Below the pieces are notes generated by a model that did not search any database, was not told the DNA's origin, and was given only the letters and a program-made list of their open reading frames with translations. DNA of 64,000 nt. Origin: Paenibacillus camerounensis (GTDB lineage: Bacteria > Bacillota > Bacilli > Paenibacillales > Paenibacillaceae). Positions within the stretch are counted from its first letter, which is position 1. Each line of letters opens with the position of its first letter. Positions 34,685 through 46,500 of this stretch are shown one piece after another. The position numbers and the translations under genes are program-made. The stretch covers positions 117,630-181,629 of the forward strand of contig NZ_CCDG010000078.1 of the NCBI RefSeq assembly GCF_000723885.1, written 5' to 3'.

Positions 34685-37105
34685 GTGACTGCTATACTGG
34701 ACAACGACCAATATGTAATCTCCCTTAACAGACGGGGAGCAGTAGAATCTCTTGTCCTGAAGGATGACCCGTATGGTATGAACTGGGTTATTAATCCTCA
34801 ATATCTGCAGCAGGCCGGATACGGGGATGACGAGGATAAGCTGTTCGGTGAGTGGGAGTTGAAGGTTGACGGGATGACGCTGCACAGCAGCAGCTATACG
34901 CCAAGCGTAAGTCAAGAAGGTTCCGGGCAGGCTGTTGTAGAATTTAATACGGGAAGCATTAAGCTTAGTATGGTATATACGCTGGAAGACGAGCAGCTGC
35001 ACTGGGCGGTCCGGTTAAGTAATACCTCAGCCGTGACAGCACAAATGGGAGGGCTTCATATCTGGTTCTCACTGGCTTATGTCATGTTCCGGGATGATAA
35101 TGTTCTGCGTAACATGCGTGAATCCTGCGCTGTCTATCCGCATTTGGGCGGAGATTTTGCCAAGTTCGCCGCGGTACGGCGCAGCAATGAGGGGCCGCAT
35201 CTTGGAATATACAGTATGGACGGCAGAACGGTGGCGGCTGGTTCTTATTGCCGTTATAGTAACCGCTTTCTTGAGCAGGTGTCACCGTCTCTGGACGGAT
35301 TGCTCTACCACCGGCTGTCACTTATTGAAGACGGAACCTCAATGAGCGGCTCTGCCGCAGCAGACTGGATCTATGGTGATGAATATAAGCAGCTCTGTCT
35401 CGCTCCGGGAGAGCTGAAGGAGTGGAAGTATATCTTCCAGCCGTTTAATGACATGGAGGATTTCTACCGCCGGGGTGCAGTTCTCGGACATCCGCACTGG
35501 AGCTACACGCCCGTGCTGCCAGCCGGAGGAGCATTTCAGGCTTCACTACATATACAGGCTGGTCTGGCTGTTAAGGAGCTCCGCCTTTACAGCGCACCGG
35601 GAGATTTAGAAGATATTGTGCTGGAGAATGTTACAGCAGAGCTGCAGCTGACAGCTTCCGGTAGTAATGGAACCCGTTATGAGTTATCCTTCAGACGCTA
35701 TGTACCCGGCGAGCATAAGCTGGAGCTGGTGCTTGAGGACGGCCGCAGCGATTCTCTGATCTGGAACGTGCTCGAGCCGGTTAGCGCGCTGCTCGGGAAA
35801 AGGGCAGCGTGGCTGTGCGTGAACAGCTATGCAGGCGCAGACGCGGCAGAACGTCCCCACGCGTTCCGGCCGCTGTCCAATCAGGGGGAATCGCTGGGGA
35901 AGCTTGCCTTTCTGCTGATAAACAACGGAATGACAGAACCCGTGCCATTGCAGGTAGCTGCCGCTGAAAAAGCAGCAGCACTGGACATGCGCTTCCATTG
36001 GTTCGAGGAAGGGGATTTCTCGCAGCCGCGGGCGCTGTACGGAGACTTTTACCGGATCTATGACTTTGATTATATTGCACATGTCTTCTATCTGCTGTCG
36101 CAGATGGATGACAGCCTGCTTGAGCTGAATACTGCTGAGGTGTATCTCAGATGGGCTGCCGAGGTTATGTGCATGCGGCTCGATCCGGACGCTCATCCCG
36201 GCAGCCGTGAAAAGGATGAATCCCGGTTAAACGGCGTGTTTATCCTCTATATAGAGGATTTAATCTCCGCACTGCGGACAGCAGGGCTTACCGCCTGGTA
36301 TTCCCGGCTCCAGCAGCTGTGGGAAGCCTTCGGACGCTTCATGAACGTGGGTGTGCGCCATTACAGCGGGGCGGTTACGGAGCATTTTTATGATAATGCG
36401 GGTTTTGGCCCGACCTGCCAGGCCTTATGCCGGCTGGGGAATACGGCCGAAGCTGCACGCTACGGCCAGCTGATTCTCGCCAATATCGGCTTCAGCAATG
36501 ATTACCGGCTGCAGAATCCTGACCGGTGGTGGGAAGCCCTGTCTCCGATGATCCATTCCTTGTGGGGCGGGCTGGTAGCTTCGTCTGCACTGGTGACTTA
36601 TGAGCATTTGGGTGATCCGGCCTATCTGGAGGCCGCTTACCGGGCTACGATGGCTGTGTTCAACTGCTACGACTGGAATGTGCGGTCAACACCTCGCCGC
36701 CTGGCACCCGGAGAAGCAGCCTCCACCTACAGCGTTGCTGCACCTAACCTGAATATGCCGGAGCTGTCGCGGAACCGCTTTGGACAGTCGGTGTTTGTAG
36801 GCGCAAATGATCCGTTGTTCGCTGCCTTATTCGCAGATGTGTCAGGTGACGACTGGGATATGGGGGAGGAGCTGGCGGCGTATCTGCTTGGCTTTGGAAC
36901 CACCGCTTACCTGTACCGTGACAGCAGCGGCAGGCTGAAGTGCGTCAACGGGTTCATCACTGAGGAGCAGGGAGGCTTGTTGATTACAAGCTACGCGGCC
37001 TATCCTTCCAGATATATGATGCTGGAGGATAACCTGGAATTCCGTGCGCCTGAAGGCAAGCTGCAGCCGAGTATCCGGCTTATACAGGGACAATTCATGG
37101 TTTAG
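34685..37105 (+). CDS. Large cytoplasmic protein, putative glycoside hydrolase of unknown family
   Basis: 806 residues from a GTG at 34685 after AAAGAGGTGAT; an upstream ATG (34658) lacks a ribosome site. No signal peptide or TM. The N-terminal half is beta-rich (ILDNDQYVISLNRRGAVESL, GLHIWFSLAYVMF), and the C-terminal half has helical pairs like an alpha/alpha toroid (YIAHVFYLLSQMDDSLLEL, LSPMIHSLWGGLVASSALVTYE). It may belong to a DUF5695-like group found with glycosidases, but that is recollection and not certain. It is in the LacI-controlled locus before a sugar importer, so action on an imported oligosaccharide is likely; the reaction is not known. Confidence 0.6.
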   Translation: MTAILDNDQYVISLNRRGAVESLVLKDDPYGMNWVINPQYLQQAGYGDDEDKLFGEWELKVDGMTLHSSSYTPSVSQEGSGQAVVEFNTGSIKLSMVYTLEDEQLHWAVRLSNTSAVTAQMGGLHIWFSLAYVMFRDDNVLRNMRESCAVYPHLGGDFAKFAAVRRSNEGPHLGIYSMDGRTVAAGSYCRYSNRFLEQVSPSLDGLLYHRLSLIEDGTSMSGSAAADWIYGDEYKQLCLAPGELKEWKYIFQPFNDMEDFYRRGAVLGHPHWSYTPVLPAGGAFQASLHIQAGLAVKELRLYSAPGDLEDIVLENVTAELQLTASGSNGTRYELSFRRYVPGEHKLELVLEDGRSDSLIWNVLEPVSALLGKRAAWLCVNSYAGADAAERPHAFRPLSNQGESLGKLAFLLINNGMTEPVPLQVAAAEKAAALDMRFHWFEEGDFSQPRALYGDFYRIYDFDYIAHVFYLLSQMDDSLLELNTAEVYLRWAAEVMCMRLDPDAHPGSREKDESRLNGVFILYIEDLISALRTAGLTAWYSRLQQLWEAFGRFMNVGVRHYSGAVTEHFYDNAGFGPTCQALCRLGNTAEAARYGQLILANIGFSNDYRLQNPDRWWEALSPMIHSLWGGLVASSALVTYEHLGDPAYLEAAYRATMAVFNCYDWNVRSTPRRLAPGEAASTYSVAAPNLNMPELSRNRFGQSVFVGANDPLFAALFADVSGDDWDMGEELAAYLLGFGTTAYLYRDSSGRLKCVNGFITEEQGGLLITSYAAYPSRYMMLEDNLEFRAPEGKLQPSIRLIQGQFMV

Positions 37106-37177
37106 CATCCGAGTCAGCTGGCTGAATTGCAGCAGCGCAGAAGGGTCATGCTCTGCTGCCTAAATCCCGTTTTTAAG

Positions 37178-37214
37178 TTAAACGATTAAACTCGTTTTTC
37201 TTAAACTATATACC
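37178..37214 (+). promoter_or_regulatory. LacI-type operator 3 and importer promoter
   Basis: TTAAACGATTAAA at 37178-37190 matches the other two LacI-type sites with one change. TTAAAC (37186-37191) and TATACC (37209-37214) with 17 bp between form a weak promoter, so the operator would cover the -35 of the importer operon. Confidence 0.6.
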
Positions 37215-37240
37215 ATCTAGCTCTATCAAAAGGAGGAACA

Positions 37241-38665
37241 ATGATGAAGGTTGGCAAGCGTACACTGATGATGTCCATGGCAGTGACAATGGCGCTCACC
37301 GCGCTGACAGGCTGCACAGGTAATTCGGACAATCAGCAGGGCGGTACAAACAAAGCGGCGGAGGGCACCAAAGCACCGGCAAATGCCGGAGATAACAAGG
37401 ACACCGAAGCAAAGGACATTACACTGGAGCTGCTGTATTGGGGGGATGATGTACAGAAGAAGCTGGTTGAAGCAGCGACAAAGAAATATACAGCCGATAC
37501 CGGAATCAAGATCAATGCGCAGGTGCTGCCGGCGGACGGAACCTTTGATACCTTTATTCAGACCCGGCTGCAATCCGGCGAGCTGCCGGACATCAGCTAC
37601 ATGGGAGAAGGGGATATCCAGAAATATAATGAAATGGGCATTCTGGCCGATATTTCGGATCTTTTGACGGACGGAAGCATTCCTGAGAAGCTGTCTGCCA
37701 TAACCATTCATTCTCCTGAGCAAAAGGTAATCGGTGTGGGCCTGTCCAATCAGCTGGAGCTGCTCTTCTACAGCAAGTCCAAGTTCGATGAAGCGGGAGT
37801 AGCTTATCCTCCAACTAAGGTGGAAGAGGCATGGGACTGGGATACCTTTGTGGCGAATGCCAAGCAGCTGACCAAAGATACCAAAGGCAAAACAGCAGCA
37901 GAGGAGGGCTTCAATGCGGACCTGACCGAGAATTACGGGCTGGGCTTCACGGCCGGTCGTGAATTCCATCATTTCTGGGCGGCAAATGCGAACGGCGGCG
38001 GTATTGTATCCCCGGACGGGAAGGAATTCCAGTGGGATTCCCCGGAAAGTGCTGAAGGCATTCAGATGCTGGCCGACCTGGTCAACAAAGATAAGGTAGC
38101 ATCCCCGTTTACTTACACATGGAGCACAGGGATCGGTTCAGCGGTTGACGCCCTCAGCGGCGGATATGCAATGGCAGTCAGCGGCTCCTGGGATCTGGCG
38201 AACATCAAGGGAAATGAAGACATCGGGGTAGGTGTCCTGCCGAAAATGAAGAAAGCGGTAACAATGAATGCCGGCGCTCCGCTTGTCGTATACAACACCT
38301 CCAAGAACATAGAAGAAGCCAAAAAATTCTACGCGTATATGGTTAATCCGGAGAACAGCCTGGAGCTGCTGAAGAGCGGGGCTTGGCTGCCGAATCAGGC
38401 AGACTGGTATACCGATGCCGCACTGGTTGATAAATGGAGCTCTGAGCTTCCGGTAAGCGCCAAAGAAACCATTCTCAGCTACAGCACCACCAAAGATTCC
38501 ATTGTACAATGGCCGGCTTATTACGTTCCAGCCTATCTCAAGATGAACACGGAATACGAGAAGTCAATCGACCAGGTCCTGTCCGGCAGCAAAAGCGTAA
38601 AGGAAATCTACGATTCCATCATGCCTGTTATCAAGTCTCTGTGGGAAAGCGGCAAAGTCTCCTAG
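37241..38665 (+). CDS. Sugar-binding lipoprotein of ABC importer 2
   Basis: 474 residues. Lipoprotein signal with lipobox LTGC (Cys near residue 26), then an Asn/Gly/Ala/Lys-rich tether and a type 1 extracellular sugar-binding fold (ITLELLYWGDDVQKKL, SYMGEGDIQKYNEMGIL, SGGYAMAVSGSWDL). Strong AAAGGAGGA ribosome site. Followed by two permeases and the SLH surface enzyme in one apparent operon behind a LacI-type operator. No ATPase gene is present, so a shared MsmX-type ATPase is expected. Confidence 0.93.
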   Translation: MMKVGKRTLMMSMAVTMALTALTGCTGNSDNQQGGTNKAAEGTKAPANAGDNKDTEAKDITLELLYWGDDVQKKLVEAATKKYTADTGIKINAQVLPADGTFDTFIQTRLQSGELPDISYMGEGDIQKYNEMGILADISDLLTDGSIPEKLSAITIHSPEQKVIGVGLSNQLELLFYSKSKFDEAGVAYPPTKVEEAWDWDTFVANAKQLTKDTKGKTAAEEGFNADLTENYGLGFTAGREFHHFWAANANGGGIVSPDGKEFQWDSPESAEGIQMLADLVNKDKVASPFTYTWSTGIGSAVDALSGGYAMAVSGSWDLANIKGNEDIGVGVLPKMKKAVTMNAGAPLVVYNTSKNIEEAKKFYAYMVNPENSLELLKSGAWLPNQADWYTDAALVDKWSSELPVSAKETILSYSTTKDSIVQWPAYYVPAYLKMNTEYEKSIDQVLSGSKSVKEIYDSIMPVIKSLWESGKVS

Positions 38666-38704
38666 CACTTATTATTCTCTTTATTTGAAAAGAGGGCTGT
38701 ACAG

Positions 38705-39685
38705 ATGAACCCAGAAAGCAAAACCAGTCCGGCACCCGTCCCTGTCCCCAAACAGGCCAAAGGTGCCGTCAAGGAAGCCGTTGCCGGTTATTTGTTCGCT
38801 GCGCCTGCCATCATCGGTTTCCTCGTATTGACCTTGTACCCGATGCTGGCCAGCTTCATTTACAGTTTTCATAAAATAACGATTATGAGCGGTAGTCAGA
38901 TCATGGAGTGGATCGGGCTGGATAATTACATCTATATCTTTAGCAACCCCAGCTCTGAGTTTAAAAAATCCATAACGGTAACCCTCGTTTACGCTTTTGT
39001 GAATGTGGTGCTCGTTATTGTATTTTGCCTGATCATTGCGCTGCTGCTGAACCGCAGGTTCATCGGCAGAAACATGCTGCGGGCGGTATTCTTCCTGCCT
39101 TCCGTGGTGCCGATGCTGGCGACAACCATTGTCTGGCAGATGCTGCTGCAAAATCAGGCCAAAGGCGGACTTGTCAACTGGATTCTGCTGCAGCTGGGGA
39201 TTGCACCCATTGAGTTTCTGACCGACCCTATCCAGATTTTTAGCACCTTGTTTATCATGAGCCTGTGGACCTGCGGCGGGACCATCGTGGTCTTCATCGC
39301 GACCTTGCAGGATGTTCCCGGCGAGCTGCTGGAAGCCATTGAAATGGACGGGGGCAATGCCTGGCATAAATTCCTGAAGGTTACTTATCCGACGATCAAG
39401 CCGGTGCTGTTCTTCCAGCTGATCATGTGCATGATGACCTCCATTCAGATTTATACCCAGAGTGTCGTGCTGTCCCGAAACGGAGCTCCTGACCGGATGA
39501 CCTATTTCATTAACGTCATGATCTATGACCATTCCTTTGTGCAGGTCGGCATGCGCGGGCTGGCTTCAGCCGAAGCCTGGATCGTCTTCCTGATTACACT
39601 CGCTATTACCATTGTGCTGTTCTACTTCCAGGGTGCATTGAAGCGTGACGATTCCATGGGCAAAAGGAGGAAGGTGAGACCATGA
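38705..39685 (+). CDS. Sugar ABC permease, importer 2 (UgpA/MsmF-like)
   Basis: 326 residues, six TM helices (GYLFAAPAIIGFLVLTLYPM at the start) and an EAA loop LLEAIEMDGGNAWHKFLKV near 222. First permease of a CUT1-type sugar importer. Overlaps the next permease by ATGA (39682-39685), so production is coupled. Confidence 0.93.
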   Translation: MNPESKTSPAPVPVPKQAKGAVKEAVAGYLFAAPAIIGFLVLTLYPMLASFIYSFHKITIMSGSQIMEWIGLDNYIYIFSNPSSEFKKSITVTLVYAFVNVVLVIVFCLIIALLLNRRFIGRNMLRAVFFLPSVVPMLATTIVWQMLLQNQAKGGLVNWILLQLGIAPIEFLTDPIQIFSTLFIMSLWTCGGTIVVFIATLQDVPGELLEAIEMDGGNAWHKFLKVTYPTIKPVLFFQLIMCMMTSIQIYTQSVVLSRNGAPDRMTYFINVMIYDHSFVQVGMRGLASAEAWIVFLITLAITIVLFYFQGALKRDDSMGKRRKVRP

Positions 39686-40560
39686 TAACGGCCCCAGCCT
39701 TGAAATATTCCAGCATCAAGCGGGCAAAAAGCAAGAGCAAAGCCATCCGCCTGGCTTTAATTGCGCTCTCCTGCCTGCTTGGCATAGTCTTTGCCTTTCC
39801 GCTCTATTGGCTGCTGCGCGGCGCTTTTGTCAGCCATACAGAGATTCTGGCCCGTCCGCCTGTGTTCTTCCCCAAAGAGCCCGGAATCAATAACTTCCGG
39901 CTGGGCCTTGAGCGGATTCAATTCCTGCGTCAGCTCTGGAACTCGGTATCCATTGTAGTTCCTTATGTCATCGGCACCGTGCTGACAACCAGCTTTGCCG
40001 GTTATGCATTTGCCAAGCTGAGATTTCCGCTGCGCGGGATGTGGTTCGTGCTGGTCATCAGCAGCATGATGCTGCCGAGCGCCGTTACACTGCTGCCGCA
40101 ATTTTCACTTTACACCTCACTTGGACTGGCTGGTAAGCCTGCACTGATTATTCCTGCTTTTTTTTGCGCCGGCGGCAATGCCTACTTTGTATTCCTGCTG
40201 CGGCAATTTTTCATGACGATCCCTGTGGAATTAAGCGAAGCGGCCAAAATCGACGGAGCCGGCCATTTCCGCATTTACTCCAGAATTATGCTGCCGCTGA
40301 TCCGTCCGGCGATGATCGTTGTTGCTTTGTTTAGCTTTATTAACTGCTGGAACGAGTTTTTCTACACGATGATTTATCTGAAGACGGAAGCCGATTATAC
40401 GCTGCCTATGGGTCTTTACATTGTTAACGGTATGCGGATTCCGAACTATGAGCAGGTCATGGCCCTTGCATTGGTCGTCACCGCTCCCTGCCTGGTGTTT
40501 TTCCTGATTGGCAACAAATATTTTGTGGAAGGTATTACGTTGACAGGAATTAAAGGTTAG
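39682..40560 (+). CDS. Sugar ABC permease, importer 2 (UgpE/MsmG-like)
   Basis: 292 residues with six TM helices and EAA loop LSEAAKIDGAGHFRIYSRI near 187; ends YFVEGITLTGIKG as usual in this family. Start is in the ATGA overlap with the preceding permease, and the large SLH protein follows after 18 bp. Confidence 0.93.
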   Translation: MITAPALKYSSIKRAKSKSKAIRLALIALSCLLGIVFAFPLYWLLRGAFVSHTEILARPPVFFPKEPGINNFRLGLERIQFLRQLWNSVSIVVPYVIGTVLTTSFAGYAFAKLRFPLRGMWFVLVISSMMLPSAVTLLPQFSLYTSLGLAGKPALIIPAFFCAGGNAYFVFLLRQFFMTIPVELSEAAKIDGAGHFRIYSRIMLPLIRPAMIVVALFSFINCWNEFFYTMIYLKTEADYTLPMGLYIVNGMRIPNYEQVMALALVVTAPCLVFFLIGNKYFVEGITLTGIKG

Positions 40561-40578
40561 AGAGGAGACTAAGCAACT

Positions 40579-43500
40579 ATGGCAAAGAAGAAGTGGTCAC
40601 GCAAAATGTGGGTAGCAGCCTTATGTACAGCCGTTACTCTGAACGCTGGGATTGTCCCGGCATCGGCAAATTATACAACGGATTTTGTGCATGAAGGGGT
40701 AGGAACGGATTACGGTGAGGCGCAGTGGAAGCCGGGGAACAGCATCACAGCACAGCCGGTCGATTTCAGCCGGGAGACCATTGGGCAGATGATGCAGGCG
40801 ATTGAGGATTTTGATTTTGCCAAGTTTGCACAAGACAACAAGGATTTGCCGTGGATTGATTCCTTACTGGTTAATACAGGTGTTATTCCGGACGATGGCG
40901 GTGACGACGGGGGAGCGAACACGCTTTACAGCCGCGGCAGTGCGCTATATATGAAGACCCAGGATAATTCGAAGCTGGGATTCGTCGGTACAGTGCATTA
41001 TGCGGATACGCTGAACAAAGATACCATGTACAGCATTTCTCTCTCAACAGGCGGGTTATCCGAGGACAAAAGCAAGCGCAAAAATTACCCCAGCCACGGT
41101 GATCAGACCTACAGCAGCGGCGGGCTGGAGATCAACCAGCGTAAATTCATATCCGCATACAACAGCGCAGTAACCCTTCTGAAGCTGACCAATAAGGGCA
41201 GCCAGCCGATTACGTTCACAATGACGGTGAAATCCCCTTTTGTCACCAAAGCGGAAGGTAATGAATTAATTGGCAACCGGGTTGCTGCCCCTTTAATGGT
41301 TGGACGAGCCGGTGAGCAGTATGTGGAAGCCATGTCTTATGTCGATGTGCATCTCAGCGGGGATGGTATGAGCGCCGCCGGCAGCGAACTGGTTAAAGAG
41401 ATTACCGTTCCGGCAGGCGGATCAGTGGATGAAAAGGTCGTAATGGGCTGGCTGGCCGAAGAGATTCCCGCCTCCAAAACACAGTATGCCGCGTTTAAGG
41501 AAGCCGGAAATGACCAGGCTTTTGCCGATCAGGTTACGCAGTACAATGAGTGGTGGGCCCAGAATATCCCTTATATCGACATACCGGATGAAAATGTGAA
41601 AAAGGTGCTCTACTACCGCTGGTGGTGTAACCGCTTTAATCTGCTTGAGGCCAACATTCCGGGGAATGACTGGCAGTTTCCGATGAACATGGAGGGAGTG
41701 CTCGGGTATAATAACGGCATCACAGTCAGCGTGCCTTGGGCGATGCAGGATCTGAAATGGCTGCGCGATCCGTCCTATGCCTACGGTACCTGGCTGGCGC
41801 AGGGCGAATATTCCGAGAACGCCAACTATAAGAATAACCCCGGACGGCCCAATATCTGGACCTGGGATATGATGCAGAACTCATCGCAGGTCGGCTGGGA
41901 GGCTTACAAAATCTACGGAGGCGGCGATAAGGTGCTGAAGAAGTTTGCTGATTTTTCGGCAAATGATGTGACCGGCACGCTGGCACATTTTAAAGGGAAT
42001 GATCCGAATCTGGTTTATTACAACCATGGTCCGATTACCGGAAATGACGGTGATACCGTCTCCATGCACTGGAAGGGCGGCGGTAATTATGCCCGTCTGG
42101 ACGGATCAGCTACTGCCTATGCCAATGCGGTGGCCGCGCAGCAGATGTACGAGCAGCTCGGTGATACCGCGAAGGCGACACAGATGAAGGAGATTGCCGG
42201 TAAAATCCAGCAGGCCGTGCTTACGGGCATGTGGTATGACGAGAGTGATTTTGACGGTGATGGTGTGGCTGATACGAACGGGGAGGGAAGCTTTTTACAC
42301 AAGAAGGTTGAAGGCAGCAAGGATGTATTTAACCCGTGGCGTGACAACAATATGTTCGTCTTTAACTTCGGCGTTGTGCCAAAAGCAGGCGAAAGCGGCT
42401 ATGATCCCAAATACCTGACCCAGCTCTACGATTATGCCGATCCTGATTACTATCCGATCTTCCCGTTCTTCACGGCTGACCAGAACAGCATCATGAAGCG
42501 TGTAGAAGCATTCAAAAACGGCGAGACCAGCGCCTTCGGTACAGACCAGTTCGCCTGGTGCAACTTCGGCAATTATATCAATACCATCCGCGCGTCCCTG
42601 CGCTATTATCCGGTCAATAATATTGACAGCAGCACTTATAAAACATTGTTTGACTGGGGCGCATGGCTGCATACCGTTGAACCGGGCAATACAGATCATC
42701 TGGATTCCAATGAGTTCTTCTGGCTGGAGGATTATTTCTTCGGCACACCTTGGACCAAGGACAACCCTCCTAACCCGAGCGGCAAAATGGTGCGTGCCTG
42801 GATTCACCACGATACGCTGGGCATGATGAACTACACCGTGCTGGAGGACATGGCCGGACTGCAGCCGCGTACCGATGATATTATTGAGCTGTGGCCAGTG
42901 AATGTGGATTATGACCACTTCGCTGTAGACAATGTGCGTTACCATGATGCTGACCTGACGGTTGTCTGGCAGGACCCGGCTAAATATAGCGACAGCAATC
43001 CTTATTACGCAGGGATCCCGGCCGGCTACTCCCTGTTCATTAACGGTGAGCGTGTGCTGACCACTAATGAGATGTCCCATATCCTGTTTGATACAGCTAC
43101 CGGCAAAGTAACCAAACCGGCAGGGGATGTTGCAGGTGCAGTAGGGGATAACACGAATACACAGGTTCTGTTTGAAAAAGGCAGTGCGATCGCGCTGGCA
43201 TCGGCTGACGAGACCACACTCGCCGGTAACGATAAAGCGGTAGACATGTTCAATAAAGCGGGCGTTGATGTCATTCATGACGGCACTAACCTTGCGCTTG
43301 CAGCAGACACGAAGATTGAAGCAAGCTATATCAGAAGCGGCTCTGATGTGAAAAAGCTCGCTGACGGCTCGACCATTGCGTCCATAACGCATACCTCCAA
43401 TACGGCGCTGTTAGGCAGTTCACCCAATCCGTCAGACAGCGTAACCTTTGATCTGGGAAGCAGCAAGACCGTGGATAATGTTAAAGTCTACTTCTACAAT

Positions 43501-46500
43501 GACCGCCGTCCGAACGGCTATAGTGCTCCGCAGACTTTTGGGGTGGAGTACTTGGATAAGGATGGGACGACTTGGAGACCTGTAGAGGGACAGTTCCGGT
43601 ATCCGGATTATGTAGCAGACAATTACAATAACGTTGAGTTTAAAGCAGTGGAGACTTCTGCCCTCCGGGTAAGCTTCACTCATGCCTCCGGTTACTCGAC
43701 CGGAATTAAAGAAATACAGATTTACAACAATAACCTGACTGTAACGCCTGCGGCCAACCGTGCTCCAAAGGTTATACTGGAGACCCCGGTCAAGGTAGAG
43801 CAGGATGCGCCGCTGACCCTTGTACCAGTCATTCAGGATGATGGTCTGCCAAGCGGCAAGCTCACTTATGAGTGGAAGCTGATCTCCGGTGAAGGCGTAG
43901 TTGAAGCACCGGTGTTGGATCAGGCAGTCTTGAAGGCAACTTTCAAGGCAACCGGAGAATACAAGTATGGACTGACTGTGAGTGACGGAGAGCTGGCGAC
44001 TACTATTGAAGTACCGGTCACGGTATTTGTGGCGACAGCAGATCTGTCAGCAATGATCTCGCAATTTGCGTCCAAAAATACACCGCTCGGCCCGCTTGTA
44101 CGCAATCAGGATGACTATACGCCTGAATCCTGGCCGCAGTTGCAGACCGTGCTGACCGATGCCAAAGCGCTGCTGGCCTCTGCAGAGTACAGCCTGCAGG
44201 ATATTCAGGATATGACAGGCCGGCTGCGGACAGCTATTAATAATCTGCGCTATAGAAATGCCGCGCTGCTGGCAGTGCCAAGCGCATCCTATACTTCTGC
44301 CTGGGAGTCGGTCTATGGCGTTAATGACGGGTTTATTCCGCGCAACTCCAATAACTTGAATGATAAGGCTGTTGAAACCCAGTACGGGAACTGGGGCGGA
44401 CCGGGTAACAGCCATTGGGTACAATACACCTGGCAGCGTCCGGTAACCCTGTCCGGCAGCTCGCTGTACTTCTTCGATGACGGAGGCGGTGTAATGGTTC
44501 CGTCCGACTACCGCTTCGAATATTGGGACAGCACCGCCGGAGCATTCATGCCGGTCAGCGGTCTGAGTGAGAAGAAAATGGCTAAAAATGCATTCAACGA
44601 AGTGACGTTTAACGAAATCACAACCGACAGGCTGCGTCTGACCATGGACAAGCAGGGCGGCTCGTACACGGGACTCAAGGAATGGAGAGCCATTTCAGCC
44701 AAAGCAGGCGGAGAGGAGCCGCTGCCAGCCGATCACGGAGCCATCACAGCTGTTGAACCGGTCTCTGTCAGCACCACGGTCAACGTTATGCCGGTTCTGC
44801 CAGGCAAAGTGACTGTAACCTATGCAGATAATACCAAAGGGCAGTCGGATGTGGTCTGGGATGAAATCCCGGAGAACAAGCTGACGATTGCGACGGATTT
44901 TGTGATCTTTGGCAAGCTTGAAGGCAGCGATGTGCGGGCAAGCTGCCGGATCTATGTCAAATACGACAAGTCCCGGCTGAAGACAGCCATTGATACAGCT
45001 GCCGACCCAGCGGTAAATGAAGAGCATTACGACGGGACTGCAGCGCAGTGGGAGGCTCTGGCAGCTGCTCTTACAGCGGCCCAAGCCGTATACGGTAATG
45101 ATGCTTCGACCGAAGGGGATATCGACACCGCATACAAAACGCTTAAAAATGCGTTTGAAGCGCTGACGCCAATAGCTGATCACGGCGCAGCTATAAGCGG
45201 CATTACGGTTCCAGGAGGTACACTTGATCAGGTGGTCAAAGAAATTGTTGTGCCTGAAACGACGACCCTGGAACAGCTGAAAGAAGGATTAACCGTACGG
45301 GCAGGGGTTACCTTTGCGGTTTATGAAAGCGATCTGAGTACCTTAGCAACGGATCTAAAAACCGGCTATAAGGTAAAAGTAACAGGTACAGATCAGGTTT
45401 CAAAATCGATCTATTCGCTGGTGCTGACAGCCGTTCAGGCTCCGGTCAACACCGTGCAGCTTGAAGAACAGCTTACTGTGGTACAAGCATTGAAGCAGGA
45501 GCTGTATACGGAAGCAAGCTGGAAGCCGCTTGCAGCAGCTGTCAGCCATGCCGCAGAGCTGCTGGAGAGCGGGACTGCAGTCCAGACGGAGATCGATGAT
45601 GCTCTTGGCAGGCTGAAGTCAGCTGTTGCGGGATTGCAGCTGATACCTTCTGCAACACCGACTCCATCTCCGACACCTTCACCAATGCCATCGCCATCGC
45701 CAACAGCTACACCGGCGGTAGCTATCCCTGGTGGTACGGCTTCTAGCACAGCCAGCCCTAAACCGTCACCGAGTGCAGAACCTGCGGTGAATCAGGGCAC
45801 TATCAGGCTGCAGCCTTCTGCACAGGCGGATGGTAAGGTTGCTGTGAAGGTGACAGCAGGTGAGATCGAAGCTGCCGCGAAGGAGCTTCTGGAGGGCACG
45901 CTGACTGTGTTAGTGGAGTTTGATTCGGCTGCTGCGAAGCAAGTGGCTGTTGAGATACCTGTTAAGGCACTCGCAGGAGCTGCTTCGGTTACTAGAGTAA
46001 AGCTGGACACCGGTTCTGCTGTGTTAATCATCCCGCAGAGCTTCTGGAAAACATCCGCAGGCAGCAGTCTCACGCTGCTGGTTGAAGCTGGAGACAGCGG
46101 CGGGACTTCTACAACTGGAGCCGGGGTACTTAACATGATCACTGTGAGTATTGACGGTAAGGCTGTTCCGCCAGAAGTGATGCAGACCCAAGGTATCCGC
46201 TTGGCGCTACCGTATGCACTGAAAGCGGGGGATAAGGCACATCAGGTAGTCGCCTACAGCTTGCTGGAGGATGGAACAACCAGAGCGGTTGCCGGCGGCA
46301 AATATAATGCAGCTTCAGGACTGCTGGAATTCAGCATGAAGCAGAATGGAACCTATACTGTTCACAGCTCAAACATTAACTTTAATGATTTGGTAAATGC
46401 AGGCTGGGCTGCCGAGGGCATAGAAGCTCTTGCAGCGAGAGGGGCTATTGCCGGTACGGCTGAAGGTACCTTTAAACCTGGAGCCAATGTGACACGCGGG

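Noticed and set aside
42295..43392. 365-codon minus-strand frame within the SLH protein gene
   Set aside because: Antisense shadow; the + strand protein is continuous with sensible domains through this region.
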